Part shown: positions 1 to 10,473 of the stretch, in pieces
How the letters are laid out: each line of letters starts with the position of its first letter
How positions within the stretch are numbered: the stretch's first letter is position 1
Origin: Pelomyxa schiedti
Taxonomy: Eukaryota > Evosea > Pelobiontida > Pelomyxidae
NCBI GenBank assembly: GCA_020536535.1
Contig: JAHLWZ010000518.1
Location: 4,454-68,453 of the forward strand
DNA: 64,000 nucleotides
Reading direction: 5' to 3'
Notes under the pieces: generated by a model
What the model was told of the DNA's origin: nothing
Database searches by the model: none
The model's input: only the letters and a program-made list of their open reading frames with translations
Made by a program: the position numbers and the translations under genes

Positions 1-300
1 AACCCTGGCCGAAATGTTAGAGTATTAAGAGAGGACAGAACCACAAGCTCACCTTGAATTGAAAAATCAAATGGCTTGCTGCTTTTCGCGTTCTCGTGGG
101 TGGGTCTCTGAGATTCATCTTGCCAATGGTGCTAAAATCCAGAAGCAAAATGAAAGAGGCCCACCCACAAGTCCCAGAAAACCCTGGCCGAAATGTTAGA
201 GTATTAAGAGAGGACAGAACCACAAGCTCACCTTGAATTGAAAAATCAAATGGCTTGCTGCTTTTCGCGTTCTCGTGGGTGGGTCTCTGAGATTCATCTT
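1..300. repeat. 179-bp tandem duplication, second copy truncated
   Basis: The first about 120 bases recur almost unchanged from position 180 to 300, a period of 179 bp. The two copies diverge abruptly after the shared string GATTCATCTT at about 120 and 300. The first copy continues into a 60-bp spacer and the second into unrelated sequence. The array may continue beyond the left edge of the window. No gene is recognised in it. An assembly duplication is possible. Confidence 0.85.
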
Positions 301-1509
301 ATGCCGTTCTTTTATGTTTCTTCCATTATTAAAGAACACCAACAAAAGACCTTCTATTTGTGTTGCATGACATGTTGCGCTTTTGGCATCTCGATTTGCT
401 GGTGTAGCCATGAAACGTAGTATTCGCATCAATAATTATGTTTGCAGGAATGGGGGCTTCAATGAATGTTTGTTTGGTGAAAAGAAAAAAAAACAAAGAA
501 ACGGAAAAAACAAGCAACACAATCAACAAAAACAACAAAAACTAGCAACAAACCAAGAACGAAGGAGACTAAACACGTGACGACGATTGCGTTGTGCCCG
601 GTGTTGTTTACGGAATCGAAAAGAAAATTAAAAATGAACTTCCGAAAAGAAAATAAAGAACCGCTGAAAAGAAAAAAACAAAAAGAAAAAAAAAAAAAAG
701 AAAGACGAAGTCTAAAATTACGCACTTGACGCACTGTGATTGGTTTTTTTGGAGGTGGTGACGCGAGTTGTGGGAGGAGAACAACGCACCCACGCCCGAA
801 TGAGACGACGTCGGGGGTCCGCGTGGCAATTGTGGGATGCGGTGCCGTATTATTGGGGGTTGTCGGCTACTACGGAGTCAGCTTGGCGATTGTGATCGTG
901 AACGTGATTGGGGGTTGGTGGCTCTATTGGTGACATTTTTCGCTACGGCCTCCCCATGTTGCCTGCGTCAACCATTGTATTGTTGCCCCGGAAGTATTGG
1001 CAACATATATTCGTGGCTTAATTATGGGTCTGCCACATCGCGCTGGTAGTGAGTGATGCATCATCCACTCTCGTGTACATCAACTATTGTGTATATCGAT
1101 GCAACATCATTTTGTTCGCCCTCCGATCGGCTTCCATTGTTGTGGTGCCGGTTATTGACCACTGAGGAAGGAAATCCATTGGGGTTTTGGTCTTGGTGGA
1201 TTTTCCCCTCCAGGTCTCCGCGAGATGTGTCACTGCGCCAACCGACACACATCAAAAAAACCGCTTCTTCTAAAATTGCAGCATGGACCAGCCTCGAAGA
1301 TGGTATTGATTTCCCTCCCAGTAAGAAGTGCAATCACTCACCATGGCTTGCCATTTGTGCTACTCAACTGCTACTGCCAGTGCTAACCACTTGTTACAAA
1401 TGTCACAGGGTGCAAGCTTGAAAATGGGCTTCGAAAATACTCACGTAATTCCCCCCTTGGAGTTCTGATGGAGAGCACTCTCGAAGTTATAATTGGTACG
1501 TGAGTTTCT
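301..1509. other. Gene-poor stretch, no recognisable gene
   Basis: The part from 480 to 700 is A-rich and low in complexity. The stretch from 730 to 1500 has short open frames on both strands, but none looks like a known family or joins convincingly to a neighbour by splicing. The phrase TTAATTATGGGT at about 1018 also occurs in the 387-residue gene at 19.3 kb. That match is too short to call a relic. Confidence 0.5.
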
Positions 1510-2360
1510 TCTTTGACACGTGGCTTATGTGATTTGTTGGAAATACAGGAATTTATCCACTCTAGATAATCAAGCAATAAGACATTGTGGCGTAGCAGGC
1601 AGTCAAGTCAAACAACAACCCTTTGTTACATGACTTGATTGTTCAAGCCACTCCACGGTCACGTAATTCCATTTGAGTACAAATTGAAATTTACTTTCTG
1701 GATAGTTTTTACACCCCACAGAGCGGCCACTTTTCGACCTAACTCCACAGAATCACGTCCACAATAGAATTCTGCACGCGTTTTGTTGCATTCTAGTAAT
1801 TGTTATCTGACAACAGAGTGCCACAAGTGCAGCATTTGTCTTGCTCGCATTTACATTCACTTAGCTCATCGAATTGAACCTTTTATCAAGCCACTCTGCA
1901 ATCTCAGGGTTGTTGCCTGCAACTACCCGTAAAAGAGCTCCCTCAAGGTCACTGTCTGTAAGAGTGATTATCAATTACTGCTTACACAGGATGAGAACTG
2001 GACGGACTGTATCCCAACAGTGGTTGAATTGGCTCTACTGAAGTGCTTTTTTTCATCTCCATTCCTACCCTCACATAACAGCGTGCTTCAATGGCTTATG
2101 TGATTTGTCAGACATAAAGGAACCTATCTCACTGTACATATTCACCAAAGAAGACATTGTCCGTCGCCTATCAGTTGGAGGTGGCGAGGCACTATCAACC
2201 GGCACTATCGGCCAAATCTGTCAAGTGGTTGGTCCAGGAGTTTCATTTAAGTGAGGACCAAGTCAAGTCGAACAACAACTCTTTGCTACATGACTTGATT
2301 ATGGACAGCCACACAAGCTGCGCAGTGGTTTGTGGTAATCCGGGGCCTTCCAAGCAATAA
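1510..2360 (+). pseudogene. Decayed ankyrin-like repeat gene fragments, internally duplicated
   Basis: The reading from 2157 to 2360 gives KWLVQEFHLSEDQVKSNNNS followed by LLHDL, which resembles the helix pairs of divergent ankyrin-type repeats. A second copy at about 1590-1640 reads VKSNNNPLLHDL. It is preceded, as in the later copy, by the string TGGCTTATGTGATTTGT (about 1522 and 2092). The two copies are about 600 bp apart and only short windows remain open, so I read them as remnants. On the minus strand at about 1868-1960 a third piece reads AGNNPEIAEWLDKRF, also ankyrin-like. No intact gene could be built. The family assignment is tentative. Confidence 0.45.
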
Positions 2361-2852
2361 AGAGGGATAACTTTGGGTATCTATTATTCTTCATTTACTC
2401 TGGTTCTAGTTCGAGTTGCAGGTGCTAACTGACGTCACAGCTTGACTCTTGAGCCAGGTTGGGTCCTCAGTCTAGAGTCTAGTCATAGTGGGTGCGCCCA
2501 CAGGTTGATAGCACACTCCACATCACACTGGATGAGGTGAAGTCGTTCCTTTTTTTCTTACTCAAAATCAACGCAACACAGGTTTTGAAGATTTGGGAGC
2601 GTGCACCCGAGTACACAGAGTGCCCCTGCTACATCAAGCTGTCAGTGTTGCGAATGCCGTAAGTCAAACAGCCACCGTGGCTGTATGAACACTGGCCAAG
2701 TCACAAACACTGGCCTCGTGATAGTATGAGCTAGCTGGGTCCGGTTGTTGCTTGAGAATAGAACATCTTTACAATTCCGATACTGAAAAACACCTGTTTT
2801 TTTTCCTTTTTTACGATCCGCACAGAGAAAGAAAAAAGTGTAAAGAGAAGAG
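2361..2852. other. Intergenic region, nothing certain
   Basis: This stretch holds pyrimidine-rich runs and one splice-like junction near 2583 (ACACAG) that opens a short frame, VLKIWERAPEYTECPC, ending at a TAA near 2661. It could be the last exon of a decayed gene. I saw no family match. The last 100 bases form the upstream region of the radical SAM gene. Confidence 0.4.
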
Positions 2853-4612
2853 ATGCAGCCACGAGCAACACAGACAGTCACTGGGCAATCAGGCAAAGTA
2901 ACGTACACAATAACCAAGACAACGACGAATGTGCCTGGTTCCCCTTCTTCGTCGGCCACAGCAGTCACGACCACCACCAGCAGCAGCAACAAAAACGGCA
3001 GCGGCACACTGACCACAAACCAACCCCAACCCACTGTGCCCGCCAAGTCCCCCCCCACAACTCCCACTCCCGCCGCCGTGCCGTCCTCCCCATCGTCGTC
3101 GTCGTCATCCTCATCACCACCACCACAGCAACAGGGTGTTGTTGGGGGTGATGGAGTGGCAAAGGCAAAGAAGAGAAAGAACAAGGGGAAGGGGAAGGGA
3201 AAGGCCAATACAGCACAGCAAAACAACAACCCAAATGCAAGCACCACACCCGGCGGCGCTGCAACAACAACAACAACAAACATCAACATCAGCAGCAGCA
3301 CCTCGGCTTCTAGCTCAACCAGTGTCACCCACCCCACTGGAATCAACGCTGTCACTGCCACTGGTGGTGGTTCTAGTTGTGCTGTTAATCCTCCGGTTTC
3401 TGCAGCTGCACAACCCACGACTGGGGGGGGCGGAGGTGCTTGGGGACGTGGCCGCCCTAACTTGATGGGTGTCACTTATCAGACGCAACCCCAAGCCCGC
3501 ACTTCGCCTGTTTCTGCAGCTGTTCTGACACCTGTCCAGGCTCCACCACAGTCTACCGCTAAATTCTCCAGCGGAGCTTCTTGCACACCGGCAACCGGAG
3601 GAGCCACTGCCGTCCCTAGAAGCATGAGGTATTGTGAAGTGGAGAATTTGCAATGGAGTTCTCATTTTCCTCACTCCAATCATTTGCAGACCAAGTGGTA
3701 CGAGGGAATGGGCATCACAGACACTTAACTGTGTGCTGGGGTGTGAACATGACTGCAAGTATTGCTATGCGAAATATGACGCATGTGAACGCTTTGGTAG
3801 AATTCCACCTGACCAATGGTATGTCTCCATTCTCTCGCGTTGTAAACTCATCTAGCCTTAGGACCAAGCCAGTCATAAGATGGAAAGAAGTTAACAAACC
3901 ACGCCCTTTTGTTGAGGGAACAACAATGTTCCCCAGTACGCATGATATTACTCCATCAGTCGAAGGTCCCTGCATCACAATGCTCACGAATATACTTGTA
4001 TGTGAAGCTCATTATGCGACTTCCTTCTTACACAAGTTATACAGCGTTCAGGAAACCAAGTTCTCATTGTGAGCAAGCCGCATTTGTCTGTTATCCAGCA
4101 CATGTGTGAAGCGTTCACCCCATTCAAGAATCAAATACTCTTCCGCTTCACAATAGGTGCCATGGACGACACAATACTGCAGGTTCTTTCCTTTAACTTC
4201 TTTATGCACTGTGTAATACTCACTTCTTACTTAGTTCTGGGAACCCGGAGCACCGCCATTTGCCGAGCGGCTTGCTTCTCTGAAGCATGCCTTTTCACAA
4301 GGCTATGGCACTAGTGTGTCTGCAGAACCTATGCTCGATTCAGACCACGTGATTGACCTATACTCCACACTGGAGCCATTTGTCACCGACTCGATATGGA
4401 TCGGGAAGATGAACAAGCTGGACACCAGGTGCACTGCGTTGCTCTCGACTCCAGAAGGAAGGCACCACATAAAGGCTATAGAAAGGGGTCAGACTGACCA
4501 GAGAATCCGTGAGATATACAATGCTCTGCATTTGGCTGAAAAAGTGAAGTGGAAGGAGTCAATAAAGCAAGTCATGGGGCTACCATCAGGAGGTGTTGGT
4601 GATGATATGTGA
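2853..4612 (+). CDS. Radical SAM protein of the spore-photoproduct-lyase/Rv2578c-like group
   Basis: The five exons are 2853-3628, 3690-3818, 3862-3997, 4045-4182 and 4235-4612. They give 518 residues without a stop, and all introns are GT-AG of 43-61 nt. Residues 1-255 are low in complexity (Thr, Ser, Pro, Gln and a Lys patch) and lack a family match. From residue 260 the chain reads SGTREWASQTLNC followed by the iron-sulfur motif CX3CX2C (C277, C281, C284; GCEHDCKYCYA). Downstream segments MFPSTHDITP, NQVLIVSKP, FRFTIGAMDD and FWEPGAPPFAERL fit the core of this radical SAM group, which is mainly known from bacteria and archaea. The [4Fe-4S] cluster should reductively cleave S-adenosylmethionine. 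The substrate is unknown. The enzyme is probably soluble. It converges with the NMN adenylyltransferase 101 bp away. Exon joins are supported because each restores conserved motif continuity. Confidence 0.85.
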
Positions 4613-4713
4613 GAGTTTGGAAAATGAATGTTTATTGTTAAAAGAAAAGCTGTTTTTCTGTTCATTTTAGCTCATAGCTTTTTACATAAGCTATTGGTTT
4701 GGTTACTGAAACA

Positions 4714-5682
4714 CTACTCGTAGAGGTGATTTTGTGCCATGTACGTGATTACGGAATCAGGAACAAGGTATTTGACAGACTTGTGGTCATGTACGAGGTT
4801 CCTGTTTAATAATGAGAATGAAATAAGCTCTTGTTAAACAACCTGACAGTAGTGGAGCTAAGGTCATTGACATGGGAAGCGGGAATGATATGCACACGGT
4901 CCTTTTTTTTGGTGATTAATTTAATGATGAGACGTGTATTGCGTACCATATGTGGCATCAAAACGGGGTATGTAGCAAAACGGGAAGTATCGGTGCCTGG
5001 TCTTTCAACACATACTACACCGTACTGAGAGAGAATTTCTTCCATCTAAAATAATAAGGCTTTGAATTAACAAATTCACATCTTACTTGTTCCGGAATCC
5101 AACACCCTGGTTTATTAAATGAATCCAGTAAGTCTGCTCCACACACCAAAAGTGGAATAACCTCTGCCAAAAAAAGTTACGAAGTAGAACCAAATAATGA
5201 TTTACCTGCGCCAAGTTTCTCAGTCATTAATTGTCTGTAATGCCTGAGAACGATGAGGGTTCGTGTATAAGTAGGTTGACTGCATTCCCAGTCCTCTGCA
5301 GTCCAGTCGGAACTGGCAACAGCGAGCTTTTTATCGTATATTAGTTTCCCAATGAAATCCAGCCAATTAAGATAATACTATGTGTGCCATACGGTGCACA
5401 TGGCAAGTCGCTGAGCAGAAGGCAACAGACCAGACTTGGAGTATTTGTCATTGGCTGGTGATACGCAGCCTCCCACCACATTGGCACCCAAAGAAACACA
5501 GTAATCTCTCACGGTTTCTGGATGATAATGAAGACATAAGTAAGTCACGCTACCCAAGGGGAAAAAAGAAAGACGACGGAGGCACCTAAGTTACGAAGAT
5601 GGATGTAGTGAATGGGATTGAAAGATCCGCATTGAACCAGGTACACGTTCTTCGGCATGACTTTAGTAACGGCACTGGCCAT
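4714..5682 (-). CDS. Nicotinamide/nicotinate mononucleotide adenylyltransferase
   Basis: This enzyme condenses ATP with NMN or NaMN to make NAD or its deamido form. The start at 5682 gives MASAVTKVMPKNVYLVQ, followed by the nucleotidyltransferase motif GSFNPIHYIHLR (GxFxPxHxxH type). Later exons read LPSAQRLAMC, SSDWTAEDWE, LLVCGADLLDSF and CWIPEQMEEILSQYGVVCVE. The second signature, NDLSSTTVR, falls just before a small intron. The last exon reads KYLVPDSVITYMAQNHLYE and ends at a TAG at 4714. About six introns of 40-60 nt were inferred, including one after PVLMPHM. The length of about 250 residues suits a eukaryotic NMNAT. An upstream in-frame ATG at 5799 is less likely because it would add a chain unlike the family. 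The gene is divergent from the AlbA_2/NB-ARC gene with only 145 bp between starts. Confidence 0.9.
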
Positions 5683-5827
5683 TTCTTTGGTTTCTTTGTT
5701 TTCGAGAAGAGACCTTGTCAAGTTCCAAGCCAAAAAAAAATTGATTGCCCTGCTCTCGATCTCTCGTGTCAAACGAACGAAAACACAACAAAAAAACAAA
5801 ATAAACCAAAGGCGAGAGGGAGGTCCA

Positions 5828-8800
5828 ATGGCCGCAGCGGTGGCGGACCATCAAAGGAAGAGATTGTACTATCGCGAGGAGATTGTTGAAGTTGAAGAGG
5901 ACAAGGAACACGAGTGCGTATAATACACGCCCCCACACAATGCGCCTCGCCACGTCAAAGGCGGGTACCACCGCTTATCACAACTGCTTACTGGTGTGGT
6001 GAAACAAAAAGATTCAAAGCGGCCAACAACACAGAAGACCCAACGACTTACATCAAATCCATTGCCGTGGTATTTCCTTCCCCTACTGGTGTTTGATGTT
6101 TACACGCCAAGAAATACTTGAATGCCTTCTTGAATGCAAACGGCGGAACCATTTACTTTGGTGTGAATGATGATGGCAAAGCCGTTGGCGTTATCCTTGA
6201 TCGCGCAGCAAGGGACAACATCAGACTTAGTATTGACTCTGCAGTCTCCCGTAATACTCGCAGAATCTTCTCTTATTAATGACTAATATGCCAAGATTTT
6301 TCCCCTGAAGTGGACCCTGATATGTACTCTATTGCTTTTATTCCTGTTGTAGAAAGACCCTCCCAAGGTTACCGAAATTTTGAACGACCTACTCATTGAC
6401 ACTCTACTTCCAAGACCCCAGTTCTGTTCCCGAAAAGTCCCTAGCTCCTGCTACAGATACATATATTGTAGAGATGACCATACATCGTGGTCGTGCTTCT
6501 GTTTACACTGATGGAGTTGGAAAAGTATTTTGCCCTCTCTGACAATTCACACCTTGGGAAACGAAACATAGAACGCCAAAGCATATGTAAGAAGAGAGGG
6601 AAGTATTACAGAACTAAGCCCTCGCAGCATTGATGACAGGCGGTCCATGGGGCGACCTGTATTCTCCTGTATGCTTTACCACTATTGGATGTAATTCACA
6701 AAAATATCTAGACTCCGTCACAAATCCTGCAACCCAAGTAGTTGGAAGGGAACATGAAATGAATATAATATCTTCCTTCATTTCAGCTGCACCACAAGGT
6801 AAAGCGAGTCGATTGATAAAATTCAAGCTCCAGTTAAAGAAAAGCAGGCATCCCTATTGTTGTGTCAATATTTGGTCTTCCATATGTTGGGAAATCGACC
6901 GTGGCACAGCACATTGCTCGAACATTTAAATATAAATTCCCGGATTTCACTTGCCATATCAATATGAAAGGATTCTCCACCTCTTTTATTAGTGTACCTC
7001 CCATCAAATTGTAATTTTTAATATTAATGTATTGAAACCACAGGTTACAGAAGCCATGGCAGGTGTTTATCGAGTTCTACACCCAAATGCACCTACTCCA
7101 TCAAATTCCACGGAGGCAGCTGCACTTTTTCAATGTATTTTCCCATTTATATCACAGTGGCTCTTATGGTTCCCATAGCTTGCTTTGTCAATAAGAAGTG
7201 CATATTATTTGTTGAAAACGTGGGCACTGTAGACCAAGTCAAGGCACTTGTACCAACAAATTCCGCAGCTTGTGTGATCATTGTGACTTCACGCAAAGAC
7301 CTTGGATTAGATGCCTCACTTGGTCTGTACTTTCTACTTCCAATTGATGTTAATAACTCTGACACCTTTAAGACAACTGTTACAGCCTACAGGTCAAACT
7401 TGGTGCACTTCAATTGACTGATGCAGCTGCTTTATTGAGATCTCTCGTCAAAAGTGTCTCACTCTCTCAGCCGGATGCAGAAAAACTCGCAAGTGTGGCC
7501 TGTTGCATGCCACAGCTTATTCGAATTTTGGCCTGTGAGGTGAATGCCAAGCACAACCCAAATGTCACTGAAGTCATCGAGCAACTTGCTTTGAAAGGTG
7601 GAATATCTTCATTAGTTTCTGAATGTCTGGGGAATGTTGTTGCCCGAGAAGAAACAGCTCGTTATGTTCTACCTCTTGTAGTTTTCAGAGGTTCCTTTCT
7701 CTCATCCCCCTTAATTATCCCTGTTGATCATGTCTATTTTTAGGGTCGTTTGATGCCTCTGCTGCATGTTCTGTTCTTAATGAAGAGTATACTGCAGTTC
7801 ATAAAATTCTACAGTCTCTACTGGAGTACTCCTTGTTAGATTTTGACCCTGTCAGTGTGCGCTATTTTCAGTGTGAAGCTGTGAGGTCACATGCATTGCA
7901 GCAATTAAAGAATTGTCCTGGCGAACTGAAAGTTTGGACTGAAAGGTAATTGTTCTATATCCACCAAAAGAAGCATTCACAAGGAGGGAAAAACAACAAA
8001 AGATTTATCAAGCATTATTTGCGTATCTTGGCGCATATTGAAAATCTTGTTCTGATGGTAACACCAGATGATGGGCTCAATACCTCAAATCTCTCCAGTG
8101 CACACCGCCAAAACATGATGGAAGCAACCACCCTTTTGGCAAAGGAGGAAAGGAACATGGAGACGATGTTACAGTATTGTAGAGACCTATGCCTAGGATC
8201 AGAAGTGGCTAGGATTGTCTTCATAATGTCATCACCCAAAGTCCTGGCAGCGATGGCAGTATATTCAGCTGAGCGATGGAGAGGTCTTGTTCAACTCTTT
8301 GATCAGAGACCCAAAAGCAGTCTAAGTGTTAGCTCTCCAGCCAAACCAAGTCAAAAGCGAGCTGGAGAACTGGAAAAGAAGCACAAGCATAGACACAAGC
8401 ACAAACACAAAGAGGGTGAAAAAAAGAAAAAATCAAAAAAAAAAGACAAGGGGGAAAAGAGGAAAAGAAAAGCTGAGCCTGAGGATGCAAAGCCAGATGC
8501 AGTGGGGGAAACTACTGCAAAATCTAGCACTGAGAAACCTGATGACCCTGAGCCTGTAACTTCGGAAGTACAAAATACAGGGGAACCAAAGAGCACGGCA
8601 ACGCAAACAACCACTACCCAGATCACCAGCAAAGATGCACCCGCCTCTCAAACAAGTGGCACTGACAAAAAAAGTGCAAAACGACGAAAAGATCCTCTGA
8701 AGATAAAAAAGACAATTCTGTCTCTCATTGTAAGGGAAAGCAAGAAGCGGAAAATTGATGGCATGAATTCTAAAAGAAAAGAATCAGGTGCCTCTACCAC

Positions 8801-10244
8801 TGCAGAAGCAGAGCCAACAGAAAACATAACAACAAATATTGATAGCACAGAGCCTGCTAACCAAAAAATTCCACCAGCTGTGCCAGGGAGTCCCAAGTGC
8901 ACAGCTACTGAACAACCTGATGATATCAACTCCAGCAAAATCATTGACTCCACAGCTACCTTCACTACTTCAAAGACAAAGCTTAAGTACAGTAAGAAAC
9001 TGAAAAAAACACCTGAGACTGCACCACCCTCACAGGATAACGGATCAACTAATACACCAATTGAACCGCCAACATCAGACAATATTATTCGTGAATCAAC
9101 CAAAGCAACTTCCGAGCCAAACAAACCCATGGCTGAACCTATCAAACCCGCTCCCCAACCAATCCAACGCACTCCTGAAGCAACTAAACCTGTTACACCA
9201 GAAAAATCCTCCGTAGGCCGGGGAACACCGAGAGCTTCCCTTCTGACACCAAATCCTTCTGACAGTGTAAGTCCCAGAGGAAGAGGGAGAGGGAGAGGAA
9301 CTAGAGGTGGCAGAGGGGCTGGAATGGTGGGGAGAGGTGCTGGAATGGTAGGGAGAGGTGTTAGTATGGTTCCCTCTTCACCTACCCCACCCCCAAATGT
9401 TGACCCAATATCCGCTGTTTTAAGTTCCCTGGCAGCATGGAATGTCGAAAAAACCTCTAAACCCAATGACAAGTCTGTATCTCAATCTGACACTAACACT
9501 CCAACTCCGCACCCAAGAAAACCAACTCCAGTTTTGCCAGTTTCCCCAAAACCTAAAACCACACCAACCACACCAACACGCGCTACACTCCCTCATAACA
9601 CATCCCCTGAACCTCCTCCACCTCAAGGCAGCCACACTTTATCTGATTCCCTACCCTCCGAGGAATCTGGACAAGCCGAACCAGAGAAAGCAGAAAAAAG
9701 GTGTGAAGAGCCGAGAACAGATATGAAGGCAAAAAAAGGGGGGAAAAATCTGGAAGCAAAAACCACCGAAGCGGAGCAGGATTGCGTATCACGAAAGCCC
9801 GAGACCCACTCAAGGAAAGAAGATTCAGACACAGAAACAGAAACAGAAAGCACGACCGCAAGCAACCTCCACGGCGACAAGATTACCGCAACAAAGGAAA
9901 CTCCAAGTAAAGAGAACCAAGAAGGAAAATCCAAAACAAAAGTGGCAAGTACCAAGAAATCTAAATCCACACAACCTTCCACCAAAAGCAAACCCTTGAG
10001 AACCACAAAAGAAAAACATAAGAGGAAATCAGCCAAAGAGAGCGATCAAGAGAAGGATGAGGGAGCCAAACCAAAAGCTGCTAAAGGAAAACGTTCCACT
10101 TCCAAACCGGATACAAAACACGCCAAACCACCCAATCCCAAGAAGAAGAGAACACAAGTATCATCCTCTACAATCACTGAAGAACCTGAAGTCAATGCCC
10201 CTAGCAACAATACTTCTGATGCTGAACAAGATGGCTCTTCTTAG
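5828..10244 (+). CDS. AlbA_2 (Schlafen-type) / NB-ARC STAND ATPase with Lys-rich RGG tail
   Basis: This is a multi-exon gene. The N-terminal exons give ETKRFKAANN, KYLNAFLNANGGTIYFGVND and AKAYVRREGSITELSP, which is the core of an AlbA_2 nucleic-acid-associated domain. Next comes TQVVGREHEM, the Walker A SIFGLPYVGKSTVAQHIA, the Walker B-like strand CILFVENVG and the sensor-like CVIIVTSRK. Helical segments LTDAAALLRSLV, VFRGSFDASAACSVL and CEAVRSHALQQL match the NB-ARC/winged-helix part of STAND ATPases. The open frame from about 7970 to 10244 first holds helices of the type seen after NB-ARC (NMMEATTLLAKEERNMETML). It then becomes a long disordered tail rich in Lys, Thr, Pro and Ser, with a His-Lys tract near 8385 and an RGG-type box near 9280-9360. 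No sensor repeats (WD, LRR) were seen at the C end. The splice joint near 7930-7975 is uncertain. The role is likely ATP-switched, nucleic-acid-linked signalling or defence, by inference only. Confidence 0.8.
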
Positions 10245-10473
10245 GGTACTCCGTTTTTTTTGCAACCCACAACTTCGTTTCTCGACTCCGCAATAACCAA
10301 ATAACAGATGGAGAGCATCAGGCCTCCGCACAGGGATGAACACTAGCCAAATCAGACATCTAAGCCACTTATTGTGGTTTCTTTGAGTGACGTTATCGAG
10401 AAGGGTAAAGTCTGAGTCCATTTTTTGTTTTGTTCAAAAGCCACTATTTTCTCTTTACCCGTGGCAACACAGG

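Noticed and set aside
2642-3475. Long minus-strand open frame of 277 residues
   Set aside because: It lies opposite the repetitive first exon of the radical SAM gene and consists of Val/Leu/Cys runs, the mirror of Thr/Ser/Gln codons.
8648-9472. Minus-strand frame of 274 residues with hydrophobic runs
   Set aside because: It is the antisense shadow of the Lys/Pro-rich tail of the AlbA_2/NB-ARC gene.
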